A stretch of 64,000 nucleotides of DNA from Nipponacmea schrenckii (Eukaryota; Mollusca; Gastropoda; Lottiidae), in assembly GCA_030562195.1 (NCBI GenBank), contig CM060201.1:34082067-34146066 (forward strand). The letters run 5' to 3'. The translations under genes and the position numbers were made by a program. Below are positions 35,440 to 48,210 of this stretch, piece by piece (position 1 is the stretch's first letter; each line of letters begins with the position of its first letter). The notes below the pieces were generated by a model. The model did not search any database. It was not told where the DNA came from and saw nothing but the letters and a program-made list of their open reading frames with translations.

Positions 35440-37695
35440 CTATGTTTGATTACAGTAAACAGGATTATAGAGGAAACGATAAATAATATGAAGAATAAAG
35501 TTTAACCTTTCAAAACAGCACGAAATCAATATAGGCCTATCTTTAAATATACTAAACACGTGGTTAAAAGGACTTGTTTGACTAGAAAAATTTATGCAAA
35601 AACTTATATGCAACGATATGCAACGATATGTAACATCATTGGGTGAATACAAGTAGGGCGTCGTCATTATATGGTCTGATTTAAACGTTATATTGTATTG
35701 CATAGCCCGACCTGAGAAAACTAAATATTTAGTATACTTTGTGCTCTTCAAATCTGTCGATAAAGACGTGTTTTTAATTTGAAAAATCATAAGATAAAGA
35801 AAATACAATGTGGATATTACTACTAATCTGTTTTATACCAAAAGGTAATAGAATTTACAATATCTTAATAACATTATTGAAGAAGGCCTAATTATTTCGC
35901 CAATTAGAAGTATTCTGTTCTTTTAGATATGTTTTCAGGGTGACACTGTGTCTTAGAAGGGACATAAACTTTAAGTTCTCCAGAATAGTCAACATTCATC
36001 AGTGAACTTACCTGGTCTCATAAAGTAACAGGATACCTTAAAATCTTTAAAATCATTATCAATTAAGCGTTTTCAATAATTAATAGCCTTTTACAAGTTA
36101 TCTCCTTATCTCCAATTATCACTTTGTCAGGTGTTCTACAAGGTTGACCGTTTCTCTTTGTAATTTATTTGAATGATTCCATGCCACATTACAAAACATA
36201 TCGCGTCTATTTGTTTCTTTAAACGCAGATCTCGTATCACTAGATAGATGGGCGTCAATCTGGATGGTCAAATTTAATCAAAATAAAACAAAAGTTATCT
36301 TTTTTACAAACAAATCAAATTATACAAAACATATCTTTGACTGAAAGCTCTTGAAAACTGGACACTTACATTGGATTTGCGCTGTAATGCTAAAAGTGCT
36401 ACATAATGAGCATTTCCAACAGATCTTACTATTTCTACCGCCTGGACAACCATGACCTCCAACAAGTTGAAACCAACGCAAAGGGAATTCATGACGGGAT
36501 CCATTCCAAATATTACCCACTTTTTTCAATGCCATGTATCGTTAAATATCGATGCGTGTAACGTGGCATAATGTACCGCGATACATCAATTCAGCGATAT
36601 ATCGTGCACTACACAAATTAGCAGATAAGCTTATTAAGACCGCAAACCCTTCAATATAAGTTACAACCCTAGTTGCATTCTATTTATCGTTATATCTATC
36701 CGTTATGATTTACTGTAATATTTGAATATTTATTGTTAATTTTGTAGATATATGTTTTTCCATTTGGGGTTCGAAATACATTTGTCAATTGTTAATATAC
36801 CTGGAGAAACCTGGTTCGGTAACTATTAGTCATTCAAGGAAATAATACAGTTATCTGTTTCACTTCTGTTGTCATGCAACTACATAATATAAAAGAAACA
36901 GGAGATAAATTTTCTTATATGTGTTTTTTCACAGTATAAAAAATATCTTTCTTCAATCCTGAATATAAAAAATGAATAGGGTAACAATTAGTCATTCTAG
37001 GAAATAATTCAGTTATTTTCCCAATCTGAGTCAAGTCTATTATCTTACAGCCCTAAATAGGATATCAAAAAGGCACTATGACTCAAACGCAACACTACTA
37101 TAGCAACAACCTTGAATCCCAGTCAGAATATCTCACTATTCTCCAAACTTATACACCACACATATCATAGCGATGATTCATGCTGAAACCATTTTGATGT
37201 ACATCGACTTAAGAAAATGGAGGAAGCTCTTGAATAACGCAACAACGGATACTTTTAGAATAGCTTAATATCAGTCTTTACAAACCTCAAACCTACCTAC
37301 AATTTGTGGGTCAGTATATCTCTCTTCTCCAAATTGTCACACCACACATAACCTTATTTGGTCATTCTTCCTGGCCCTAGCGATGATTCATGTTTAAAAC
37401 TCTTGTGATAGTTTTTTTTTAAAAAAAACAATTGATCCTAGCATGTTCACTAGATTTATTCCTCACCTCAAATATAAAATATTCTACTCTGAAACATGGT
37501 CAAGAATCGATTATGACATCCGACCATGGACAAAGACCCTATCGAAAATAAAAAAAGGAAATATTGCACTTGTTCTTGAAAATTTTATATTGCCAATAAT
37601 GAAATATTGGACAATTTCGAATTTAAGTGTTGCCAATCAGTTTTTAGAAGGAAATATTAAGACTGTATGATGTAAAACTATAATTTTATTTTCAG
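35440..37695 (+). repeat. Forward arm of the Ig copy 2 / copy B inverted pair
   Basis: Matched in reverse by stretches between 41895 and 48960. Shared pieces include the signal exon, CACTGTGTCTTAGAAGGGAC-like DNA (35945), the palindromic ATCGTTAAATATCGATGCG region (about 36540) and the AAACCTGGTTCGGTAACTAT region (about 36810). The reverse arm is longer because of a Penelope element, LINE pieces and other insertions. Confidence 0.75.
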
Positions 37696-39406
37696 TCATA
37701 AGCATCAATTCAGTAGTAATTGGTGGTCATCTTGGAGAGGAACTTGATTTGAATTTTCCACCTGATGAAATGAAAGAGGAGTATAACAAGCTGATTACAA
37801 ACAATAATATAAACGTCAAGGATCTGGAAAAAGATTTTATTGTTTCGTTTACGAAGATAAATTCTACTGAAGAAGTAATAGTTTTTAAGAACGGAAAGAC
37901 AATGAATCAATGGGCTAGTAGTCAAACAGAAATCTTCATTGATTATGACACTTTAATGGTAAAAATAAGCAAACTAGAAATGAAAGATGTTGGAATATAT
38001 AAGATATATATCAAAACAATTTATTTCGGACAGATATGTTTGTCTGTAACAGGTTAGACATTTGTTTAATTTTACCAAGATATAATTTTGTTTTTGTTTA
38101 AATTCCATTTTTATATGCCCACATGAACGCAGTAGAGGCCACAGTTTATATCCAATTTTGGATACAATTTAGCAAGGTGACCGTACAAAGTCTGTATGTT
38201 AGTTAAGCTCAACCTCAGACTCGTATCATTTCATTTTTTAATTTTTTTATTTTAGGCAAACCAATAATTAAAAGGAAGTATCAACCAAATCCTGTTTTAA
38301 AACCAGAAGACAACCTAGAAACAACAATACAACTAGAATGTCCCAGTGTTTCAACCAGTATAGGAGATTGTCAACTGGCCTCCTCAATGTACACAATATG
38401 GTACCAAGATGGATTAAGAATGACTGAATTAGACCCAACTTTATCTCAATTTAACGTGACTGTAGACCAGAATGGTGGTAATTTTATGTGCCTGGTCATG
38501 AATTACGTCCCTTGTTACTTCAAGCTACAGACCACAAACCATTATAATGAAGGTAAATATAATCGATGTTTAATATAACATGACTTGATATTTTAATTTG
38601 ATTATTTAATTATGAATTAAGTATCTGTATATATACACATTCTCGTTGATGAAATATTTAATGAGTTATTGCCTTTAGAGGGTACTATTTTTGACTGAAT
38701 GTTGATTATTTCATTCCGGTGATTATTACGGTACTGACAAGTTTTTGTCTAAATTCAATGCTGCCAGTGGGCGTATATTACTTTACCCGATGTGCTATCT
38801 TTATCTTTTTAGTAATGAATATAAAAGAATGTAACAGAGTGACTGAGAAAGAAACATATTTCATTAAACCTGAGTGTAAGTTTTTAATTCGCTTAATAAG
38901 ATTCGTTTGTGTGAAAATGGTGCTGATCTCTGGTGACAACTTTTGCTATTTTATAAGCCTTACCCAAATTATCTCAACTGTAATATATAAAGTTAGTTGC
39001 AATAAAAAAACAAAAACATATCTCTTTCAATTCCTTTTCGAACCAACAAAGAAAGAGATATTTGTATTTGCTGTAAATCAAACTCATCTTTATCTGTGGG
39101 TTTGTACTAAACTTTCAGATGGTCCTATTGATGTAAAACTTGAGCCACATCAGAGGGAGATAACAGTCAATAAAAATGAGAATTTGGAAGTAAGCTGTTC
39201 AGCCAAGTGTCATCCAAAGTGTGACGTAAAGTGGACAAAAGATTTACAAGATCTTGAATCAAATAGTTTGGTTGTGTCATCGGAGAATATAATTGTAAAT
39301 GGTTTGAAACTTGAGAACATCAGCAGTTCTAGTGAAGGTGTTTATGTCTGTCTGTTCAACAATACTCATGGACAAACTGAGACGAATTTTACTCTCATTG
39401 TTACAG
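35808..39406 (+). CDS. Ig-superfamily receptor, copy 2 (no membrane exon assembled)
   Basis: Exons: signal 35808-35844 (MWILLLICFIPK, phase 1); Ig1 37696-38052; Ig2 38256-38552; linker 38813-38875; Ig3 39119-39406. All borders are GT..AG and phase 1, so the five exons join without a stop. The domain plan equals copy 1; Ig1 again lacks the usual cysteine pair (KDVGIYKIYI). Compared with copy 1, the Ig1 stretch LITNNNINVKDLEKDFIVSF is heavily changed while the next ~50 residues are nearly identical. After Ig3 comes the 54-bp array running into the gap. No membrane or tail exon is seen after the gap, so the gene is either incomplete in the assembly or truncated. Reading past the Ig3 donor ends at TGMF and a stop, which would give a secreted form. 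Function unknown. Confidence 0.75.
36125..36315 (+). pseudogene. LINE reverse-transcriptase scrap in Ig copy 2 intron 1
   Basis: Reads SGVLQG, a stop, then PFLFVIYLND, a gap, then DLVSLDRWASIWMVKFNQNK. This is the pattern around RT motifs B-C with the catalytic middle deleted. A decayed fragment. Confidence 0.6.
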
Positions 39407-39479
39407 GTATGTTCTGAAATATATCACATTTTTTACACTGAAAATATTTGTGCTGAACATGAACTTTTTTGAAGATTGT

Positions 39480-40030
39480 ACCGGGCATACAATATAGGTC
39501 TGACTTGTATAGTTACTATTACTATTTATACTACACTTGAATACAATATAGGTCTGACTTGTATAGTTTCTATTACTATTTATACTACACTTGAATACAA
39601 TATAGGTCTAACTTGTATAGTTACTATTACTATTTATACTACACTTGAATACAATATAGGTCTGACTTGTATAGTTACTATTACTATTTATACTACACTT
39701 GTATACAATATAGATCTGACTTGTATAGTTACTATTACTATTTGTACTACCCTTGAATACAATATAGGTCTGACTTGTATAGTTTCTATTACTATTTATA
39801 CTACCCTTGTATACAATATAGATCTGACTTGTATAGTTACTATTACTATTTATACTACCCTTGTATACAATATAGATCTGACTTGTATAGTTACTATTAC
39901 TATTTATACTACACTTGAATACAATATAGGTCTGACTTGTATAGTTACTATTACTATTTATACTACACTTGTATACAATATAGATCTGACTTGTATAGTT
40001 ACTATTACTATTTATACTACCCTTGTATAC
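39480..40030 (+). repeat. 54-bp minisatellite in Ig copy 2
   Basis: About ten units of TACAATATAGGTCTGACTTG + TATAGTTACTATTACTATTT + ATACTACACTTGAA, at the same intron position as 17842-18765 in copy 1. The array continues into the gap, which probably exists because the repeat could not be assembled. Confidence 0.9.
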
Positions 40031-40530
40031 NNNNNNNNNNNNNNNNNNNNNNNNNNNNNNNNNNNNNNNNNNNNNNNNNNNNNNNNNNNNNNNNNNNNNN
40101 NNNNNNNNNNNNNNNNNNNNNNNNNNNNNNNNNNNNNNNNNNNNNNNNNNNNNNNNNNNNNNNNNNNNNNNNNNNNNNNNNNNNNNNNNNNNNNNNNNNN
40201 NNNNNNNNNNNNNNNNNNNNNNNNNNNNNNNNNNNNNNNNNNNNNNNNNNNNNNNNNNNNNNNNNNNNNNNNNNNNNNNNNNNNNNNNNNNNNNNNNNNN
40301 NNNNNNNNNNNNNNNNNNNNNNNNNNNNNNNNNNNNNNNNNNNNNNNNNNNNNNNNNNNNNNNNNNNNNNNNNNNNNNNNNNNNNNNNNNNNNNNNNNNN
40401 NNNNNNNNNNNNNNNNNNNNNNNNNNNNNNNNNNNNNNNNNNNNNNNNNNNNNNNNNNNNNNNNNNNNNNNNNNNNNNNNNNNNNNNNNNNNNNNNNNNN
40501 NNNNNNNNNNNNNNNNNNNNNNNNNNNNNN
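40031..40530. other. Assembly gap (500 N)
   Basis: Exactly 500 N between two different tandem arrays. It may hide the membrane and tail exons of Ig copy 2 and the centre of the inverted pair. Confidence 1.
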
Positions 40531-41460
40531 CAAGAGTCGGAATTCTGATATACCATGTTGAATTGTACCCAAAATTAAATAAAAACTGTGGACCCCTATA
40601 GTGTTCACAAGCTACATTTAACGCAATTTAAGTGTGTCAAGAGTCGGAATTCTGATATACCATGTTGAATTGTACCCAAAATTAGATAAAAACTGTGGAC
40701 TCTATAGTGCTCACAAGCTACATTTAACGCAATTTAAGTGTATCAAGAGTCGGAATTCTGATATACCATGTTGAATTGTACCCAAAATTAAATAAAAACT
40801 GTGGACTCTATAGTGTTCACAAGCTACATTGAACGCAATTTAAGTGTGTCAAGAGTCGGAATTCTGATATACCATGTTGAATTGTACCCAAAATTAGATA
40901 AAAAACTGTGGACTCTATAGTGTTCACAAGCTATATTTAACACAATTTAATTGTATCAAGAGTTGGAATTCTGATATACCAGGGTTAAATTTGGGTACCC
41001 AGAATTAAATAAAAACTGTGGACTCTATAGTGTTCACAAGCTACATCTAACACAATTTAAGTGTGTCAAGAGTCGGAATTCTGATATACCATGTTGAATT
41101 GTACCCAAAATTAGATAAAAACTGTGGACTCTATAGTGTTCACAAGCTACATTGAACACAATTTAAGTGTATCAAGAGTTGGAATTCTGACATACACCAT
41201 GTTGAATTGTACCCAAAATTAGATAAAAACTGTGGACTCTATAGTGTTCACAAGCTACATTTAACACAATTTAAGTGTATCAAGAGTCGGAATTCTGATA
41301 TACCTTGCTAAATTGTACCCAAAATTAGATAAAAACTGTGGACTCTATAGTGTTCACAAGCTACATTTAACACAATTTAAGTGTATCAAGAGCCCGGAAT
41401 TCTGATATACCTTGCTAAATTGTATCCAAAATTGGATATAAACTGTGGCCTCTACTGCGT
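40531..41460 (-). repeat. 107-bp tandem array derived from Ig-gene intron
   Basis: About eight and a half units beginning CAAGAGTCGGAATTCTGATA and containing TTGTACCCAAAATTAGATAA, GTGGACTCTATAGTG and TTCACAAGCTACATTTAACG. The last unit merges into DNA that in reverse complement matches the Ig1-Ig2 intron of copy 2 (about 38126-38190: GCCACAGTTTATATCCAATT). So the array grew from the intron of copy B. Confidence 0.85.
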
Positions 41461-42265
41461 TCTTTGTGGGCATATAAAAATGGAATTGAAACAATAACAA
41501 ACTTATATCTTGGTAAAATTAAACAAATGTCTTACCTGTTACAAACAAACTTATCTGTCCGAAAAAATCTGTTCTGAAATATATCTTATATATTCCAACA
41601 TCTTTCATTTCTAGTTTGCTTATTTTTACCATTAAAGAGTCATGATCAATGATGATTTCTGTTTGACTACTAGCCCATTGATTCATTGTCTTTCCGTTTT
41701 TAAAAAAACCGTTACTTCTTCAGTAGAATTCATCTTCTTAAACGTAACCATTAAATCTCTCTGCAGATCCTGACTCTGTATATTCTTTGTTTGAATCAGC
41801 TTGTTATACTCCTCTTTCATTTCATCAGGTGGAAAATTCCAATAAAGTTCTTCTCCAAGATCACCAATAACTTCTGAATTGATGCTTATTGCTGAAAAAA
41901 AAAATTACAGTTTTACATGATACATTTTTAAAATATTTCCTTCTAAAAATTGATTGGCCCTAAAGCAACACTTTGAAATTTGTAATTGTCCAAAACTTCA
42001 TCTAGAAATATAGAATTTTCAAGAACAAGAGCAATATTTCCTTTTTTTTTTATTTTCGGGTTCACTTGTGGGTGATAATAAACAACATCATCATGGTGTA
42101 GGACCAAATTGTCTTTGTCAATGGTCGGATGTCATAATCGATTCTTGACCATGTTTCAGAGTTAAATATTTTATATCTGAGGTGAGGAATAAATCCAGTG
42201 AACATGATTAGGATCAATTGTTTTTTTTAAAAAAAAAACCATCTCAAGAGTTTTAAACATGACTC

Positions 42266-42845
42266 ATCCCTAGGGCCAGGGAGGATGACCAAATAAGGTA
42301 TGTGTGGTGTGACAATTTGGAGAAAAGAGGTAGGTTTGAAGTTTGTGAAGACTGATATTAAGCTAGTCTAAAAGTATCTGTTATTGAGTTACCCCCCTTG
42401 TTTCAAGTCGCTGTACACCAGCATTGTCTGTGTTCAAAAATGGTTTAAGCATGAATCATCGCTAGGGCCAGGAAGAATGACCAAATAAGGTTATGTGTGG
42501 TGTGACAGTTTGGAGAAGAGAGGTAGGTTTGAGGTTTGTGAAGACTGATATTAAGCTAGTCTAAAAGTATCTGTTATAGAGTTACCCCCATTGTTTCAAG
42601 TCGCTGTACACCAGCATTGTCTGTGTTCAAAAAGGTTTAAGCATGAATCATCGCTAGGGCCAGGAAGAATGACCAAATAAGGTATGTGTGGTGTGACAGT
42701 TTGGAGAAGAGAGAGATATACTGCCGGATAAATTGTAGGATTCTAAAAGTATCTTTTGTTGAGTTACCCAATTTTATTAAGTCGCTGTACACCAACATCG
42801 TCTGTGTTCAAACAAGGTTTAAGCACGACTCATCGCTAGGGCCAG
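42266..42845 (-). repeat. 190-bp triplication in the copy B upstream arm
   Basis: Three serial copies of the segment running from GCCAGG(A/G)AGAATGACCAA to TTTAAGCATGAATCATCGC; copies 1, 2 and 3 start at about 42275, 42468 and 42660. The equivalent region of copy 2 (37130-37400) has about one and a half. Confidence 0.8.
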
Positions 42846-44099
42846 AAAGAATGACTGGGATTCAGGTTTGTTGCGTTTGAGTCACAGTGTATTTTGTATA
42901 CATCTTTGTTCATCTTTTACAAGTGTCTTATTCATATCAAAACACCTAATCTTTCAAAGTTTTTTTTGTTATTTATCAAGTAAATGAAATTTGATATCCT
43001 ATTAAAGGCTGTTAGATAATAGACATGAATAAGATTAGGCAAAAAACTGAATTATTTCCTAGAATGAATAATAGCTACCCTATTCGAATACTTTTTATAC
43101 TGTGAATAGTGAGTGTAAAATCTCATAAGAGAAATTTTATCTCCTGTTTCTATTATATTATGTAGCTGCAATAAAACAGAAGTGAAACAGGTAACTGTAT
43201 TATTTCCTTGAATGACTAATAGTTACCGAACCAGGTTTCTCTGGTATATTAGCAGATTGACAAATGTATTTCGAATCCCAAATGGAAAAACATATATCTA
43301 TAAAATTAACAACAAATATATAAATATTACAGTAAATCATAACGGATAGATATAACGATAAATAGAATGCAACTAATATAGAGCTGTCAAAAAGGGTTGT
43401 AACTTATATTGAAGGGTTTTCGGCCTAAATAAGCGGACCTGCTTATTTGTTTAGTGCTGTTACGATATATCGCTGAATTGATGTATCGCGGTACAATATG
43501 CTACGTTACGTGTATCGTATCGCGAGCTCCCGTATCGATATTTGACAACACACAAAAAGTGGGTTATATTTTTTGTGAATGCAAGCTAATGCCGTCATGA
43601 AATCTTTTTGCGTTGGTTACAACAATATTTAGCACTCTTTTGGCATTAAAGCGCACACTTAGCGTTAATGCCCAGTTTTCAAGAGCTTTCAGGTTCTTCC
43701 GAAATTGGTGGTCTTTCATCGTCCTGATGTTGGGGTATAGATTTGATTGAAACATATTTTATCGAAATAGTCAATAGATTTGTTACAATTTATAAAAAAA
43801 CTTAGTCGAAACCATATCCAAGGTACAAAATTAGTTATATATCATAAGTGATTATACGTTATATCAAACACCAAACAAAAGAACAATGGAAATTAAAGAA
43901 TATTATATACAAAATAATGGTAAGAGAGAAGGAAAGAAAAGAAATAAGCCACAAAACTTTGTGTTTATCAATCAAGAATTATAACACATATTGATACTTC
44001 ATGTAGCTTTAATATAATTTTGAACATGTTTGAAAAGTTTGGAATTCTGGTCATAAGTAGCATTAGGATAAACCTAATAAGAGTATGTTCAAGTCAAGT

Positions 44100-44640
44100 T
44101 CGGTTGCACTCAGATTAGCAAATTAAACGTTTCTCGGTTTCCTATAGTTAGCACAGATGAAGAAAAAGTGGTATGTATCTTCGATAGGTGCACCACAATC
44201 ACGTTTGGCATTTGTCACTATGTCATATAATGTTAAGAGCTGTTGACATGACGAAGTTTAGTGTGAATAATATTTTCAAATCTTTTACCCTTGCAGACAA
44301 AACTCAAAACAAGTACTGCTTTGAGATTTTAATCTATATTTGAATGAATTGACTCAGTCAGAAGATTTTAAATGATGGCTGGGGTCATTCCAGTCACGGA
44401 TAGTTGCTGGGAAAAATAATTTTGTTTGGGATTAAGCCTTGAAAACGGAATGGGGGTATTATTTGAACTACGTAAATTGTGACGTCTGTCTAAGTTTTTT
44501 ATTTCATTTAAAATATCATTCATTAAGTCAGGTGCATAAGCATTAATAATCTTATACAAAACAACAAGTCGCCGATTTTTTCTCCGATCACTTAATTTAG
44601 GCAAGCCGGTTTCGAAGTACAAGGACTGTCTACTTGAGTA
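44100..44640 (-). pseudogene. CR1-like LINE 3' coding fragment
   Basis: On the - strand: LPKLSDRRKNRRLVVLYKII then NAYAPDLMNDIL and RHNLRSSNN (post-RT region), then after stops CGAPIEDTYHFFFICANYRK, the cysteine/histidine stretch near the C-terminus of such LINEs. No RT core is attached. Inactive. Confidence 0.7.
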
Positions 44641-45407
44641 TTTAGGAAAAACAAGTTGAAGCTATTCAAGTATCACCAACGCCACACCCGTCCCACATTT
44701 CGCAACTATATTCTAATGGGATAGTATTCTAATATGGATCTTATAAAACTATATAAAATATATATTGATTAAACTTTTCCGGAATCTTTAGATTATGAGC
44801 CGATATGCAGTACTTACAAATTAGTTTTTGGTATTCTAAAGATTTTGACAGGTAGAATTGAAGTTCGAATTTATTTTGAAAACAATAATAAAGTGTATGT
44901 TTTGATGAGTTATGAATATTGCTAATGGGACTAGTGTAACCTGATCCGTTCACTATTAGTAACTACTAATATATTTGGCACGGATCAGTTACTGATGTAC
45001 ATTCTACCGGTCAGCCTAATTTGGACATGAGAGGTTAGTGGTGTTGGCCAGATAGAGAGATATAAGTATAGTACTGGTCAGGGGATTGGAGTTAACCGCT
45101 GTTCAGACCAGAGATGCCAACATGTAGCAGTGGATAATTTATATGATTTTGTTGTAGTAGTTTTAGAAGTGTTCCTATTGTTAAAATATATATATAGATG
45201 TCAATGTAGCTGTGTTGTTTTTTCCTGAAACTTCCTGTCAACCCATACCAACAAGAAACGTTACATTGGAACAACAAATGTTACAAATGACCAGAAACGT
45301 TACACCATGCTGTATCTAATTAACTTTCAACCTCCGAGAGAATTCTGATATGAAACATTTATCATTAACAATGCCTTGGTTATTCCAAGCATATAAGAAT
45401 TATTACT

Positions 45408-45442
<35 letters not shown>

Positions 45443-46010
45443 AATTGTGACTTCTGATTTTAAGCATGTTTCCATACATTTGGGATTTTTATAGATCAAA
45501 TTTTGGTGTTTACAAATTGTTTTAACATTGTTTTTAAGTAGTGTGTGGCTGATATTATCGTCTGCTTTTCTGGCTTTCAAGTTTTATTACACGCTTCATT
45601 TCATCTAAAGTGATTTCCGGATATTCTCATAGATCGTTGTCAGACATATCACTACAAACAGATGCAAAGAAAATATTAAGGTTCAGCTTTTTCAGCATCG
45701 GTGTTAGATGGTGATGAGAACATAGTCTCATAAAAGCACTGGCCTAGGTCACAAAGTAAAGATTTATGATAAAGCAAGGTGCAAGTTAAAGGTTAGGATA
45801 ATTAGATGCGTTAATTATGGATGTCTCTGAAATATTAGTAATATAATTTCTTTATCTGAAATAGTTGAGAATATAAGAATTAATTTTCTTCTGATATATC
45901 GATAATCAGCTAAAGAGAAAAGCCAAATATTTTTATGTACCTATAATAAATAAAGAAATATTAATGTAAAATGTAGTGAATTCAGAATAAAGGAAGTCAG
46001 GTAATTTAAA
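44641..46010. other. Unassigned AT-rich stretch with a long A-run
   Basis: An A-run of about 30 at 45411-45440 could be the tail of a + strand retroposon. TAACGTTACATTGG-like words and a short AT repeat occur around 45190-45300. No gene is recognised. Confidence 0.4.
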
Positions 46011-46011
46011 G

Positions 46012-47590
46012 CTATTGGGGATTGAGTCTACCATGAACTAGGATATTGCTGAGATTTTTATTTCCTTTGTACGCTTTAACAAGTCTCTTGCTGTAGACAT
46101 GAGGATATTGGTTTTGAAGGCTTTGGTAGTGACGTTTGACAATTAGGGAGGCATTAGTGGCAGTATGATTGTAGGTGGTAACAAAAGGTATTATCTGATT
46201 ATCATGTTGGATATTAAGGCCATTTGGACATACAGTTTGAAGTTGGTCCATCCAATAACTCTCGCGTTGTAATCTTCTTTGTTTTGGCTTGATGTTTGGC
46301 ATAGGTTGTATCTTTTCAATTGGCATAATCAACAAATCTTCAATGGAATGGTCGGGTTGGTTAAAATTGGTCTATTTTTGCCATGTACTATATCGTAACG
46401 ATGGCCGTTAAAGCGAGTTCGTAGCGCGTTCTTAGTTTCTCCAATATATTGTGTTTCGCATTTTTTACATGAAATTAGGTAAATTAGATTTTGGTCGCCG
46501 CATGAAAGTTGGTCAGATATAAGAAAAGTTTTGCCGGTTTTATTGTTTTTGAAAAAATGAGAAATAGGTACATGCTCGCAGGTACGACACGTAGAACCAC
46601 CACAGGGTTTGGAGCCAAATTCATTTATAGGCGATGGAGGGGGGTTATTTTTCTCCAGAAGTTGTAATAACGTGTCGTTTTTAATTTTGCGTAGAAATCG
46701 TTTTGAGTAACCCCTCTCTCGTAATTTATTGAAAACTAGGTTGCATGCAGAATCAAAATCGGTCTGTTGAGTACAAATCCTATGGAACCGTAGGATTTGT
46801 GATTTTATAATCGCAGAAAACGTATGCTTCGGATGAAACGAGCTTTTGAACAAAAGTTGGTGCGTATCAGTTTCTTTAAAAAATACTTTAATGTCCACTT
46901 TTGAAGTTTTTTCGAAATCGTTTCCTTTGAACACCGTAGTGTCCAAAAAGTCCATACTATTATCGCTAATGTTCGCCGTTAATTTTACTGAAGGATGGTG
47001 ATTGTTTAGTATCTCGAAGTATTGCCAAAAGTTTTCTAATGATTCGGTCCAAATGATAAAAATGTCGTCAAGAAATCTGCCGTAAAAAAGAGGTTTAAAA
47101 GGTGAAATTTGGTCTATTTCGCGTTCCCATTCAGCCATGAAGATGTTTGCATAGCTTGGAGCGAAGCGTTTACCCATAGCTGTTCCAGAAATTTGAAGGT
47201 ATGTTTTTCCATTGAAAAAGAAGTCATTACGCGTTAAACATATCTGCAGGAGTTCCAAAATTTCTTTATCTGGTCTTTCGTTGGATGGATTTCTAAGAAA
47301 TGCTTTACGGACAGCGTCTAAACCAACATTGTTATCAATGTTGGTATACATACTCGCAACATCTAAAGAAATAAAATATGCATTAGGCGGAACATTCAAT
47401 TTTTTGATTTTTTCAATAAAGTCGGTGGTATCTTTTAGATAAGACGGATGTTTACTTGCCAAAGGTAACAAAAAATGGTCAATATATTCAGAAACTCGGT
47501 ATGACTCGCTAGCGCAATCAGAAATACATCGGTGTCAACTTTATGGCTCGTATTTGGGCCGGATAAAGGAGGTTTGTTAGTTGATGATTT
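46012..47590 (-). pseudogene. Penelope-like element, RT plus GIY-YIG endonuclease, one frameshift
   Basis: On the - strand, about 47545-46329 is open through SESYRVSEYIDHFLLPLAS, SLDVASMYTNI (RT motif A region), SGTAMGKRFAPSYANIFM, YGRFLDDIFIIW (catalytic DD) and MDFLDTTV. It continues into a cysteine-bearing linker (PCGGSTCRTCEHV) and a GIY-YIG nuclease (LIYLISCKKCETQYIGETKN then ALRTRFNGHR). A single frameshift near 46375 separates the last ~110 residues (ESYWMDQLQTVCPNGLN). RT joined to GIY-YIG is the defining layout of the canonical Penelope-like group. The N-terminal ~150 residues are missing beyond 47590. It sits in the large intron of Ig copy B. Confidence 0.9.
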
Positions 47591-47639
47591 TTGATTGAGA
47601 ATTTTTTAAACATTGCAAATAAATTTAACATCATCGCTA

Positions 47640-48210
47640 AAAAAACCTTCGACAAGTTTCTTTTCGTGTTCATATTTCAACACTTTTTTCTGATTATTTA
47701 CTTTGTTGCGTTATTGTTTTTGTTTTTAAGGATATCACCTTCACTATTCGTTCGTATAGTCTTTTTCCTGAAACGGTTGCGAATTCATATTTCACGACGT
47801 ATAATATATGAGTTAAACCAAGGTTTATCTAATGGTCTTATTATGACAGTTGTTTTTATACATTGATTGATAAATCAATTTAGAACCTTATGAAATTCAT
47901 TGTAAGCATCGTCTACAGTTAGTTCATCGAAACCTCAAGTTCAATCAAAACTTTTGATCAAACAAATGTATATTTAGCTGTAGAGGTAGATTTCTCGAAT
48001 GTAGTCAACGGGGTAAGGTACTGTAAAATCGAATATGATCTGAACGAATGCCTCTGTGATCAGATATTTTTTATTATTTTTTTTTCGAACTCAGTTATTT
48101 CAGATAGCTTTGGATTGATGAGATCATTTGAGATCACGTCAATATCTCCGTTACAGTACGTACATGTTTGAGGGAAAAGTCAAACTTGTGTTCCTTACTT
48201 GGCTTGACTT
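47640..48210 (-). pseudogene. LINE endonuclease-end and linker fragment
   Basis: On the - strand: DVISNDLINPKLSEITEFEK and FDFTVPYPVDYIREIYLYS-like sequence, DDAYNEFHKVLN, then IIRPLDKPWFNSYI and IRNRFRKKTIRTNS. The DKPWF...IR.RNR pattern is typical of the spacer between endonuclease and RT in CR1-like LINEs. Several stops and shifts are present. Confidence 0.6.

Noticed and set aside
40531..41460. A CRISPR-like layout of repeats
   Set aside because: Units abut without unique spacers, and the DNA is eukaryotic; it is an ordinary minisatellite.
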